This document shows positions 7,401-14,500 of a stretch of 14,782 bases of DNA, piece after piece. The stretch is from Acetobacteraceae bacterium (GTDB lineage Bacteria; Pseudomonadota; Alphaproteobacteria; Acetobacterales; Acetobacteraceae), in the NCBI GenBank assembly GCA_947476855.1, contig CANJSR010000063.1:1-14782 (forward strand). Reading direction: 5' to 3'. Made by a program: the position numbers and the translations under genes. Numbering within the stretch: position 1 is the first letter of the stretch; each line of letters begins with the position of its first letter. Below the pieces are notes generated by a model, which was not told the DNA's origin, searched no databases, and saw nothing but the letters and a program-made list of their open reading frames with translations.

Positions 7401-8520
7401 TGCTGGCGGCGGTGCCGGCGTTGCTATTGACGATAAAGAACTTGCCGGCCGCCGGGTCCACCGTTATCGACGGGACGTTGATCCAGCCGGCCTCCTGGCT
7501 GGCATCGCGCAAGGTCGTCGGCGAACCGACCGTGGCGGTGCCGTTGACGCCGATCTGCGCTACGCGATTGGCCGACGAACCCGAGGAGGCACCGGTTGTG
7601 GTGTAGTAAAGCTGGTTGACCGCCGTCGCCAGTTCATCGGTGAAGGCGGCCTGCGCCAGCGCCGTGAAGGGTGTTCCGGCTTCGACCTGGCCGAAATTGA
7701 CATCCAGCAGGAAGGTGCCGCCGCCACCAGCCGACCCGATCATGTGCGACGCCGCGGCCACGTCCGCGCCGGTCGCGGCCGCAATCAGTTCGACGAACGC
7801 GGCGCCGGCATCATTGCGTCCGACGTCGCAGGAATACAGCAATAGGTCGCCATCATCGGCCAGCGCCGCGCCGATCCGGGCCAGCTCGCTCTCATAACGG
7901 TCCAACGTCGTGGCCTCGAGCGCGGCGGAGCCCAGCAGCAGCACGCCCTCGGCGCCATGGGACACGATCGCGATGGAGGCGAGGTCGTGGACGTCATGGT
8001 CCGAGAGCCAGTCGGCGATCGCGACGACGCCGTCCGTCTCGTCCGGCAGGATCACGGCCAGGACGTTGGGGTTCAGGCCGGCCATGAGCACCGCCACGTC
8101 CGAGACGGTGCCGTCGATGAACACGACCTGCTGGCCGATGCTCCAGGTCCGGCCCGTGCCAGGTGCCGCCTCGGCCGGGGGCGTGTCATCGGCTGGCGGA
8201 GGGACGGTGTCGCCCGGGACCGGGTCGTAGGTCACGGGGGCGGAGGACCAGGCGCCCAGGCTGAACGAGGTCATTCCCGCCGCGCCGGCCACGACCACGG
8301 GGGCGGCGCTATCCTGGCGGCGGTCACCGTCCGGATGCGTACTGCGATGGAACGTCGTCTCCCCGCCGGCTGACAGCGCCGTGAGCCATCCGGGCGGGCC
8401 GGCGGGGTCGAGCGGGAATGTATAGGCGGGATCGAACGTGAACCCCGCGGATTCAGGCGCCGCCGGGTCTCCCTTTGAGGAAAACCGCTGTGTCTGCCAC
8501 CATCCGCCGGGGTTCGCCAT
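4438..8520 (-). CDS. DUF4347 / propeller-like / triple-repeat protein with C-terminal Hint cassette, 1360 aa
   Basis: Domain order: a Pro/Gly-rich head (1-130); DUF4347 (about 130-285) with VVFIDGTVSDV at 133, IVSHGAEG with His188 and LLLYSCDVG with Cys231; a propeller-like stretch (about 290-620) with strands such as NQLYYTTTG and DVTIDQPNQDLYYTLFP; three ~130-residue repeats from residues 625, 757 and 890, each ending near DPTNGGANxTRT and WxVNDG; then the Hint cassette from Cys1024 (VCFAEGT), with His1103 in LSPAHAVLLDG, to the terminal RRLAA. DUF4347 is usual near the N-terminus of giant bacterial adhesin-like proteins, and its His/Cys pair recalls caspase-like peptidases (inference). I chose the ATG at 8520 because GGGAG lies 10 nt upstream; an ATG at 8544 would add eight residues but has a poor ribosome site. 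No signal peptide. It is probably a large surface or secreted protein. Confidence 0.88.
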   Translation of the reverse strand: MANPGGWWQTQRFSSKGDPAAPESAGFTFDPAYTFPLDPAGPPGWLTALSAGGETTFHRSTHPDGDRRQDSAAPVVVAGAAGMTSFSLGAWSSAPVTYDPVPGDTVPPPADDTPPAEAAPGTGRTWSIGQQVVFIDGTVSDVAVLMAGLNPNVLAVILPDETDGVVAIADWLSDHDVHDLASIAIVSHGAEGVLLLGSAALEATTLDRYESELARIGAALADDGDLLLYSCDVGRNDAGAAFVELIAAATGADVAAASHMIGSAGGGGTFLLDVNFGQVEAGTPFTALAQAAFTDELATAVNQLYYTTTGASSGSSANRVAQIGVNGTATVGSPTTLRDASQEAGWINVPSITVDPAAGKFFIVNSNAGTAASILSGTINTASALTSLVSYAANTYRIGDVTIDQPNQDLYYTLFPTQLATPAADVGVWKMKENGTGVTQVIGGYTSVSATTIPNAVALDLANSLVWFSEGANVGASSRLLFGNVVSGTKSAAVITHATGTLIRDILVHNGTLYYSTANGGAVGGNNIFAVPYTVTGTGASATATIGTVSTLYAGANAGNPVSIAIDPVTGRLYSAGASVISPSIPDVAINVGTITGGGAMQTIFTQDNGTSAINGAGLFFESTPTVTATGTVTHAVGGSAVTIAAGAGVVSPSGFTLKSATVAITGGNFVNDGDTLTAVTAGTSISAVFSGDTLTLSGIDTAAHYQQVLKSVTYKSTAGDPTNGGANTTRTVTWTVNDGVILSSSPTTTIKLQGLPTVVAGGTVSFSGGGSPVTLASGLTVTDPFSATLVGATIVVGGLVSGDVLNFVNQGGIIGNYVAGTGTLTLAGTSALATYQTALRSVTYSFNPGNGDPTNGGSATSRTISWTVNDGAASSALVTSALNVVHVAPTITTSGTVTFGTGHPNPALDPTLTVTAPNSFGLLHGATVTITGGNFLGESDVLTATTLGTSISFVYNPSLNIGTLSGSDTVANYQAVLRSVTISSGIIDPTNGGANPTRTIAWVVNDGVLNSATSNSFAEAAVCFAEGTGIATPRGDVAVEALRPGDPILTHPGAERRIKWVGQRQIDLARLGHPRHLQPIRILAGAFAPGIPARDLRLSPAHAVLLDGVLVPVELLINGASIIRDTACRTVTYHHVELDTHDVLLSEGLATETYLDTGNRTFFANAEGPVQLHPHLGLVTRTDASCAPFAIDPATVEPLWHRLRARTAALGPRVPDRNDTTRDPDLHVMVSGRRLNPVSRADGRYVFILPASDQPVMLVSRSAVPSDARPWLGDHRALGVMMARLTRRGLDGARHPIPLDHADLNIGWWAPERHGKDTLRRWTTGRAVLPPHPGPSVLEIEIGATLDYALEAAVRRLAA
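5470..6648 (-). repeat. Three ~130-residue tandem protein repeats ending in DPTNGG...VNDG
   Basis: Units begin at 6648 (PTVTATGTV), 6252 (PTVVAGGTV) and 5853 (PTITTSGTV), so the spacing is 132-133 residues. Each has GxFxxxDxLxxxTxGTSIS-like strands, a TYQxxLRSVTY-like segment, and a close of DPTNGG, TRT and WxVNDG. The pattern resembles bacterial Ig/cadherin-like adhesin repeats. The units are diverged from each other in DNA, apart from the codons of the NGG and WTVNDG motifs. Confidence 0.8.
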
Positions 8521-8624
8521 ACGCGTCTTTCTCCCTTCCGTCATTCCCGCTGATACCGGGTATTCCGCGTCCCGCGCCTTGAGCGTCGGTGCCAGTCACG
8601 TTATCGGCCTGGCCACGATTCGTT

Positions 8625-8655
8625 AATATATCGTCAACAGAGCGTTATGTGTCCA
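8625..8655 (-). promoter_or_regulatory. Candidate promoter for the DUF4347-Hint gene
   Basis: On the minus strand TGGACA (8655-8650) is followed after 19 bp by TATATT (8630-8625), five of six matches in each hexamer to the sigma-70 consensus. The 19-bp spacer is longer than ideal. The leader to the ATG at 8520 would be about 100 nt. Confidence 0.3.
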
Positions 8656-8829
8656 GTCCCCGTTCCTGGTGCGGGAACGCTACTCCAGATTCATATCCTG
8701 TCACCAATAAAATTCTACATGTTTGACGATTCCCGTTGCGACGGTATGCAATCTCCCCTTACGTTGCCTCGTGACTTGAGTGCGATTGAATGCCGTCTTT
8801 CAGGGCAGACAATCGGCGATGTCAGTCGA

Positions 8830-8838
8830 TGACATAAT
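8830..8838 (+). promoter_or_regulatory. Candidate extended -10 for the tail-collar operon
   Basis: TGACATAAT fits an extended -10 (TGn followed by CATAAT, five of six matches). No good -35 is seen at the right distance. It would give a leader of about 50 nt to the GTG start at 8894. An alternative, weaker promoter is TTGACG (8723-8728), a 16-bp spacer, then TATGCA (8745-8750). Confidence 0.3.
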
Positions 8839-8893
8839 ATTTCAAGTCGCGTTGACGTTGTGGTACAAGAACAAGTGGGAAGGAAATCGCGCG

Positions 8894-9421
8894 GTGGCAG
8901 AACCCTTTATCGGCCAGATCATTGCGGTCGGCTTCAATTTCGTCCCGGATAGCTGGCTCGCGTGCGATGGTACACTCCAGCCAATCTCCCAATATGATTC
9001 GCTGTTTTCCCTGATCGGCACCACCTATGGCGGTGACGGACAGCAGACTTTCGCCGTCCCCAACATGAACGGCCGAGCGCCAGCGAGCCAGGGGCAGAAG
9101 CCGGGCGGGTCGTCGTATGTGATCGGCGAAGTCCTCGGGTCCGAAAGTGTCACGCTTTTGTCGAACCAGGTCGGCGCCCACAACCATCTGTTCCTCGCGT
9201 CAAGCCTGACCGGCACGACACCGACGCCGGGACCGACGGAATCCCTGGCCGTGAATGCCCAGTCCGCGGCCTTCCTGTATGCGCCCGTCGGGGCCAACCA
9301 GGTGATGTCGCCCCAGGCGATCGGGGCAACGGGGCAGAACCAGCCGCATGAGAACCGGCAGCCGTTTCAGGTCCTGAACTACATCATCTGCTGGGCCGGA
9401 ATTTATCCGCCGCGGCAATGA
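8894..9421 (+). CDS. Tail-collar (microcystin-dependent protein family) protein 1, 175 aa
   Basis: This belongs to the phage tail collar family (PF07484), Mdp-type. It has the N-terminal pattern PFIGQIIAVGFNFVPDSW, then LACDGTLQPI, LFSLIGTTYGGDGQQTF and the closing HENRQPFQVLNYIICWAG plus YPPRQ. Members are short, fibre-tip-like proteins; their job outside phages is unclear. I take the GTG at 8894 as the start: VAEPFIGQI aligns with MSEPFLGQI and MAQPFLGQI of the next two genes, and AAGGA lies 9 nt upstream. An ATG at 8780 in the same frame would add 38 residues unlike the family. It is the most diverged of the three (VPNMNGR in place of LPDLRGR). It is first in a three-gene operon, 51 bp before the next gene. 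Confidence 0.9.
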   Translation: MAEPFIGQIIAVGFNFVPDSWLACDGTLQPISQYDSLFSLIGTTYGGDGQQTFAVPNMNGRAPASQGQKPGGSSYVIGEVLGSESVTLLSNQVGAHNHLFLASSLTGTTPTPGPTESLAVNAQSAAFLYAPVGANQVMSPQAIGATGQNQPHENRQPFQVLNYIICWAGIYPPRQ

Positions 9422-9472
9422 CGCCTGATCGGTTATCCACCCCACGCGGCTCTCTTGCAGGATACGGATATC

Positions 9473-10015
9473 ATGTCGGAACCATTCCTTGGTCAGATCA
9501 CGCTGTTTCCCTATAGCTTCCCGCCCAAGAACTGGGCTGACTGCGCGGGCCAGATCATGCCCATCATGCAGAACACGGCCCTGTTTTCGTTGCTGGGCAT
9601 CACCTATGGCGGCGATGGCAGGGTGACATACGCCCTGCCGGACCTGCAGGGACGTGTCGCACTGGGCAACGGTACCCTGCGGGGCGGACAGACCTATGAC
9701 CAGGGAGAGACCGCCGGGGAAGAAACCGTCACGATCGACCAGGGCTCGATGCCGTCCCATGGCCATTCCCTGAACGCCACACAGGACGCGGGCGCCGTGA
9801 ACACCCCGGCGGGCAACGTCCTGGCAACCGTGTTCGTCGGCGATCTCAGCGGCGGCAACCAGGGCAACGTCTATAGCCCCGAGGCGCCGAATACCACGCT
9901 GCAACCGAACTCCATCACCCCCGCCGGTAATACGCAGCCGCACCTCAATCTCCAGCCTTCGCTCGTGCTGCGCTACTGCATCGCCATGTCCGGCCTGTAT
10001 CCGCGGCGTCCCTGA
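9473..10015 (+). CDS. Tail-collar (microcystin-dependent protein family) protein 2, 180 aa
   Basis: A tail-collar/Mdp family protein: MSEPFLGQITLFPYSFPPK at the N-terminus, then WADCAGQIMPI, LFSLLGITYGGDGRVTY, ALPDLQGRVALGNG, a SMPSHGHS segment, and the C-terminal PHLNLQPSLVLRYCIAMSG with YPRRP. The ATG at 9473 is preferred, with AGGA 10 nt upstream; a TTG at 9455 would only prepend six residues that the paralogues lack. It lies 51 bp after and 27 bp before its paralogues, so the three are almost certainly co-transcribed. The shared N- and C-terminal blocks with variable middles are what one expects if the three form related or mixed trimers (inference). No signal peptide or membrane segment. 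Confidence 0.92.
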   Translation: MSEPFLGQITLFPYSFPPKNWADCAGQIMPIMQNTALFSLLGITYGGDGRVTYALPDLQGRVALGNGTLRGGQTYDQGETAGEETVTIDQGSMPSHGHSLNATQDAGAVNTPAGNVLATVFVGDLSGGNQGNVYSPEAPNTTLQPNSITPAGNTQPHLNLQPSLVLRYCIAMSGLYPRRP

Positions 10016-10042
10016 CCCTGTTCTTTTACGGAGCACCCAGCA

Positions 10043-10600
10043 ATGGCTCAGCCATTCCTTGGACAGATTGAGTTCTTCGCCTTCGACTTCGTGCCGCGAG
10101 GATGGATGGCCTGCGCTGGCCAGATCATGCCCATCCAGCAGTTCAGCGCGCTGTTCTCGCTGCTTGGCACGACCTATGGCGGGAACGGCCAGACGACCTT
10201 CATGCTGCCCGACCTGCGCGGCACGCTGCCGATGGGCCAGGGCGCCGGCCAGGGCCTTACCCCGCGCTTGATGGGCCAGTCCTTCGGATCGGAAACCGTG
10301 GCGCTGACCAGCGCGAGCACGCCGGCGCACGCCCATACGATGGCGGTGAAGTCAAATCCCGATACGACCCAGAACGTCTTTACACCGGCCGCGACATCGG
10401 TCTTGACGCTGACCACCGGGACGGATTCCGGCGGTGGCGTGATCCCGTTCGATATCTATGCGCCCGATCCCTCGCCGAATCAGGCGCTGGGATCATCCAC
10501 CATCGGTTCGACCGGCGGCGCGCCGCATTCCAACATGATGCCGTCCCTGGTCGGTAACTTCTGCATCGCGGTGCAGGGTATGTATCCGTCTCGCAACTAG
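10043..10600 (+). CDS. Tail-collar (microcystin-dependent protein family) protein 3, 185 aa
   Basis: A tail-collar/Mdp family protein: MAQPFLGQIEFFAFDFVPR, WMACAGQIMPIQQF, LFSLLGTTYGGNGQTTF, MLPDLRGTLPMGQG, a STPAHAHTM segment and the C-terminal PHSNMMPSLVGNFCIAVQG with MYPSRN. It is closest to the family consensus of the three. The ATG at 10043 has GGAG 9 nt upstream. It is the last gene of the tail-collar operon and converges on the DUF6916 gene with only six bases between the two stop codons. Triplets of Mdp genes next to DUF6916 and GNAT genes are, from memory, a recurrent arrangement in proteobacteria. Confidence 0.92.
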   Translation: MAQPFLGQIEFFAFDFVPRGWMACAGQIMPIQQFSALFSLLGTTYGGNGQTTFMLPDLRGTLPMGQGAGQGLTPRLMGQSFGSETVALTSASTPAHAHTMAVKSNPDTTQNVFTPAATSVLTLTTGTDSGGGVIPFDIYAPDPSPNQALGSSTIGSTGGAPHSNMMPSLVGNFCIAVQGMYPSRN

Positions 10601-10613
10601 GTCGCCTCAGTTG
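10594..10613. terminator. Hairpin spanning both convergent stop codons (weak)
   Basis: CAACTAGG, TCG and CCTCAGTTG form an 8-bp stem with one bulged C and a 3-nt loop. The stem contains the TAG of tail-collar gene 3 and the TGA of the DUF6916 gene. It could act in both directions, but no T-tract follows on either strand. Confidence 0.3.
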
Positions 10614-10900
10614 AAGACGGCCTGGTACTCCTGCCGATCCAACGCGGGCGTGTGGATCGGCATGATGTAGAACGCGAACCGTGTGCCGTCCTCGGTGGTC
10701 GTGCCGTGAAGGCCTTCCCCGAGGATGTCACCGCGCGGGCCATGGAAGATCAGCGTGAAGGGTTCGGCGGGCAGCCCGGACACGCCCGGGGCGCGGTTGC
10801 TCTCGATCGCGAACAGGCGCAACGAACCGTGCCATCCATCGAAGTGAAACAACTGACCGACATGCGGGGCGAAATCCTCATGCCGCGGGGCGGTCGTCAT
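10607..10900 (-). CDS. DUF6916 family protein, 97 aa
   Basis: A small acidic-neutral protein with EDFAPHVGQLFHF near residue 8, PFTLIFHGPRGDILGEGLH near residue 47, then FAFYIMPIHTP and the ending QEYQAVFN. This matches the DUF6916 family, whose function is unknown and whose genes often accompany tail-collar/Mdp genes. The length is normal for the family. The ATG at 10900 has GGAG 7 nt upstream. It is convergent with the tail-collar operon and divergent from the GNAT gene across 62 bp, which must hold one or both promoters. A chaperone or assembly partner for the tail-collar proteins is possible but not shown by the sequence. Confidence 0.85.
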   Translation of the reverse strand: MTTAPRHEDFAPHVGQLFHFDGWHGSLRLFAIESNRAPGVSGLPAEPFTLIFHGPRGDILGEGLHGTTTEDGTRFAFYIMPIHTPALDRQEYQAVFN

Positions 10901-10962
10901 CGTGTTTCTCCATCGATAGGATCGGCGGGAAACATAAGGGGCGGGACAAACCGCGTGAAGCC

Positions 10963-11481
10963 ATGACCGACACGTCCATGCCGCTTGATCTCGATACCGC
11001 GACCGGCCCGGTGCGCCTGCGGCCGGAAATGCCCGACGACGCCGGCTTCCTGTTCGCGCTGTTCCGCAGCCATGTGCTGGCGGATCTGGCGATGATGCCG
11101 GTGGATGACGCGACGCGGGAGGCGCTGGTCCGCATGCAGTTCCAGTCGCAGACGACGACCTATCGCGCGCAGTTCCCCGCTGCGCGGTTCGATATCGTGG
11201 AGGCTGGTGGCGAACCGATCGGCCGGATCGTGGTCGATCCGGGTGGCGAGACCGGCTGCATCGTCGATTTCGCCCTCGTGCCCGAAAGGCGCGGGCAGGG
11301 CAGGGGCGTGGGGATCATGGCCGCGGTCCTGCGGGACTTCGCCCCGCTCGGCCGCCCGATGCGCTGCAAGGTGCTGATCCACAACGAACCATCCGCCCGG
11401 ATGTGCCAGCGCGTGGGGTTCCAGGAGATCAGCGCGGAGCCGCCCTTCCTGCAACTGGAATGGCGGCCCCAAGGGACATGA
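10963..11481 (+). CDS. GNAT-family N-acetyltransferase, 172 aa
   Basis: GCN5-related acetyltransferase. The opening VRLRPEMPDDAGFLFALFR is typical of the family. The acetyl-CoA loop is in VDFALVPERRGQGRGVGIM, with R110-G111-Q112-G113-R114-G115 giving the RxxGxG pattern. A C-terminal CQRVGFQE motif follows (ARMCQRVGF). The substrate cannot be told from the sequence; given the neighbours, acetylation of a tail-collar protein is one guess. The start at ATG 10963 has only a weak ribosome site (GTGAAG); an ATG at 10978 is an alternative that would remove five residues outside the domain. It is convergent with the third Hint gene, 19 bp between stops. Confidence 0.85.
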   Translation: MTDTSMPLDLDTATGPVRLRPEMPDDAGFLFALFRSHVLADLAMMPVDDATREALVRMQFQSQTTTYRAQFPAARFDIVEAGGEPIGRIVVDPGGETGCIVDFALVPERRGQGRGVGIMAAVLRDFAPLGRPMRCKVLIHNEPSARMCQRVGFQEISAEPPFLQLEWRPQGT

Positions 11482-11500
11482 GGGGACCTGAGATGCCGGA

Positions 11501-14500
11501 TCAGGCCGCCAGGCGAAGCGGCGCCTCCGCGAGGGCATAATCGAGCGTCGCGGACACCTCCACCTCCAGCACCGTCATCCCTTCCCCAACCGGCAGCACC
11601 GCTCGGCCGTCGGTCCAGCGGCGCAGGGTCGCGGCATCGTGCCACTCGGCATCCCACCAGCCAGCGCCCAGGCCAGGATGATCCAGCGGCAACGGTGCGA
11701 CGGAGCCATCGGACCCGCGCAGCGTGATCCGTCCGATCATCACCCCCAGCCGGCGCCGATCGCCAATCCAGGGGCGGACGGCGGTGGGAACAGCGGACCG
11801 GGAGACGAGCTCCACCGCCTGGGCACCGTTCGGCAGCAGGAACACATAGCGGCCCTGGTCGTGGGAGACGGGGCGCAGGCTCCGATCCCCGATCATGATG
11901 TGCAGGTCAGGCTCCCGCGAGGTCGCGCTGCTGGCCCCGTGGTCATAGCCCAGTAGCGTTGCCCGTTCGGCCAGCCGGCGCCACAGCGGCTCCACCGTCG
12001 CGGCATCGATGGCGAAGGGCGTGCAGGAGGCGATGGCGCGGTCCTGGCCCAGCAAAGTCGGGTGCAGGTCGATCGGGCCGCCGCCATTGGCGAAGAAGCG
12101 GCGGTTGCCGGTGTCGAGGTAGCTTTCCGCCACCAGCCCCTCGGCCAGCAGCAGGTCGTGCGTGTCCAGTTCGATGTGGAAATAGGTGACGGCCGGACAG
12201 GCGGCTTCCTGGAGGATGGTCGTGTGGTTGATCAGCAGCTCGACCGGGACCAGCTTTCCGTCCAGCAGCACCGCGTGGGCGGGGGACAGACGCAGGTCGC
12301 GGGCGGGCACGCCGGGGGCGAAGGCATCGGCCAGGATGCGGATTGGCCGCACCTGGGCCGGGTCCGGATGGCGGTTGATGTCGATCTCGCGGTGGCCCAT
12401 CCACCGGATCGGGCGTTCGGCGCCGGACAGGGTCAGCACGGCATCACCGGGGCGCAGATGCTCCACCGGCACGGACCCGGCGGGCGTGGCGATCAGGGTG
12501 CCGGCAGCGAAGCAGACCACGGCGAACTCCTCTGGGCCGGAGCTTCGATCGCCCGTTCGGATATCCTTGAGCAGCGAGGTTCCCCCGGCCGTGCCGTCGG
12601 TGATCCACACCTCTGTCCCATTGACCGAATCATAGGCCGTGAACAGCACCTGCCCGGTTTCCAGCAGTGAGAAATCGTCAGGATTGCTGCTTTGGTCCCC
12701 GGCGTAGATATCCATCAACAGCGAGGTTCCGCCCGCCGTACCGTCGGTAACCCATAGCTCATTTCCGTCCGCGGCCGTCCTGGCGCGGAAGACGGCCAGG
12801 CCGTTGCCAAGCACGGTCATGTTGCGCGGCTGCGAGGAGTACGCGCCGGCGTAGATGTCCATCAGCATCGACGTGCCGCCATCGGTGCCGTCGGTGACCC
12901 ATAGCTCAATGCCATTCGTGCCGTCATTGGCCTCGAACACGGCCAGTCCGGTCGCGAGCACGACCAGCCCATCAGCGAAGGTGCCGTTGACCAGTCCGGG
13001 TTGAATGTCCAGCACCAGCGACGTGCCGGCCGCGCTGCCGTCGGTCCTCCACAATTCGTACCCGGCGGCACCGGTCCGTGCCGCAAAGACAGCCGTGCCA
13101 TCGCCCATCAGGGCGAACCTGCGCGGCGAAGACCCCGCCACGGCCTCGATGTCGAGCAGCAGGGATGTGCCGGCGGTGGTGCCGTCGGTCACCCAAAGCT
13201 CATTGCCGGTGGTACCGTCGTTCGCGTTGAACACGATCGTATTGGCATCGAGAACCGCGAAATAGCGGCTCCCCGACGATCCGGCGCCGGGATTGATGTC
13301 CAGCAGCAGGGACGTTCCGGCGCCGGTGCCGTCGGTCACCCAAAGCTCTTCGCCGTGGGTGGCATCGTAGGCCTGGAACAGGGCGGTGCCGCTGCCGGTG
13401 GCGAAGAAATATTTCGGATTGGAACCGCCGCTGCCGGCAACAGCATCCAGAAGCAGGGATGTGCCGGCGGTCGTGCCATCCGTCACCCAGAGTTCAGCGC
13501 CGTTCGTCGCGTCATGGGCCGAGAAGACCGCGAGACCATTGCCCAGGGACGCGATCTCGGTGAAGTAGCCGTTCCCGTCCGAACCCGTCGGCCCCGGATT
13601 GATGTCCAGCAGCAGAGACGTTCCGGCGGCGGTGCCATCGGTCACCCAAAGCTCGGACCCGTGTGTACTGTCAATCGCTCGGAACAGCGCTTTTCCGGTC
13701 GTCAGCGTCGAGAACGCATCGAAATCGGTCTCATCGCCGCCGGGCGTGATCTCCACGAGAAGGGACGTGCCCGCCTCGGTCCCGTCGGTCACCCAAAGCT
13801 CGTCGCCGTGGGTGTTGTCGCGGGCGACGAAGACCGCGGAGCCGTTGCCGAGGCTGGTGAAGTAATACGGGAAGGAACCTGCCGGCACGGGCGTGGTGGC
13901 AATGTTGCTGACCATCGACGTTCCGGCGATCGTGCCGTCCGTGGTCCAGAGTTCAAACCCGTGGATGCCGTCGTCGGCCGCGAACAACGCCTGGCCGTTC
14001 CCGACGGCGACAATGTCCCTGGGGTCGGAATCGCTGGAGCCCTCGTCGATATCCCGCAACAGATAGGTGCCGGCGGCCGAACCGTCCGTGACCCAAAGCT
14101 CGGTTCCATCCGTGTCGGTAGAGGCCCGGAAGATGGCCTTGCCATTTCCCAATGCGGTTATTCTGGACGGATAGCTCCCGTAGTAGCCTGCCTCAATGTC
14201 GAGCAGCAGGGATGTGCCAGCCGCGGTTCCGTCGGTCACCCAAAGCTCGTAGCCGTTGACGCTGTCTTTGGCCGCGAAGACAGCCAGGCCGTTGCCGAGC
14301 ACGGTGAGGGACTCGGGGTAGGAGGTCCCGCTGCCAGCTACGATGTCCAACAGCAGGGATGTGCCGGCCAGGGTGCCGTCGGTCACCCACAACTCCCGCC
14401 CGTAGGCCGGCCCACTGGCGGTGAACAGGAACGTGTCGTTGTCGAGGACGGTGATGTCATCGGGGTAGGAACCGGAGTCGCCCGGGTCGATATCCGTCAG

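Larger units (their letters stand above)
8521..8893. other. 373-bp divergent intergenic region
   Basis: This region lies between the start of the minus-strand DUF4347-Hint gene (8520) and the GTG start of the plus-strand tail-collar gene (8894). It includes the most AT-rich patches of the window (around 8615-8640 and 8700-8730). It holds candidate promoters in both directions and a 6-bp stem with a 7-nt loop, CGTTCC/GGAACG, at 8661-8679. Short reading frames here (for example from 8647) have no recognisable product and no good ribosome site. Confidence 0.5.

Noticed and set aside
4522..7845. Long plus-strand open frame of over 1100 codons
   Set aside because: It is antisense to the DUF4347-Hint gene, rich in Arg/Gly/Asp/Ala as expected from high-GC shadow frames, and has no recognisable domain.
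8521..8544. ATG at 8544 as start of the DUF4347-Hint gene
   Set aside because: Its ribosome site is weak, and the clear GGGAG for the ATG at 8520 lies inside those codons.
8647..8832. 61-codon open frame in the divergent intergenic region
   Set aside because: No ribosome site, no recognisable motif, and it overlaps the most promoter-like sequence.
8780..8893. Upstream ATG start for tail-collar protein 1
   Set aside because: The added 38 residues do not match the family; the GTG at 8894 has a good ribosome site and aligns with both paralogues.
8894..10600. Prophage or tailocin remnant
   Set aside because: Only tail-collar/Mdp-type genes are present; no capsid, sheath, tube, baseplate, lysis or integrase genes and no attachment-like repeats were seen.
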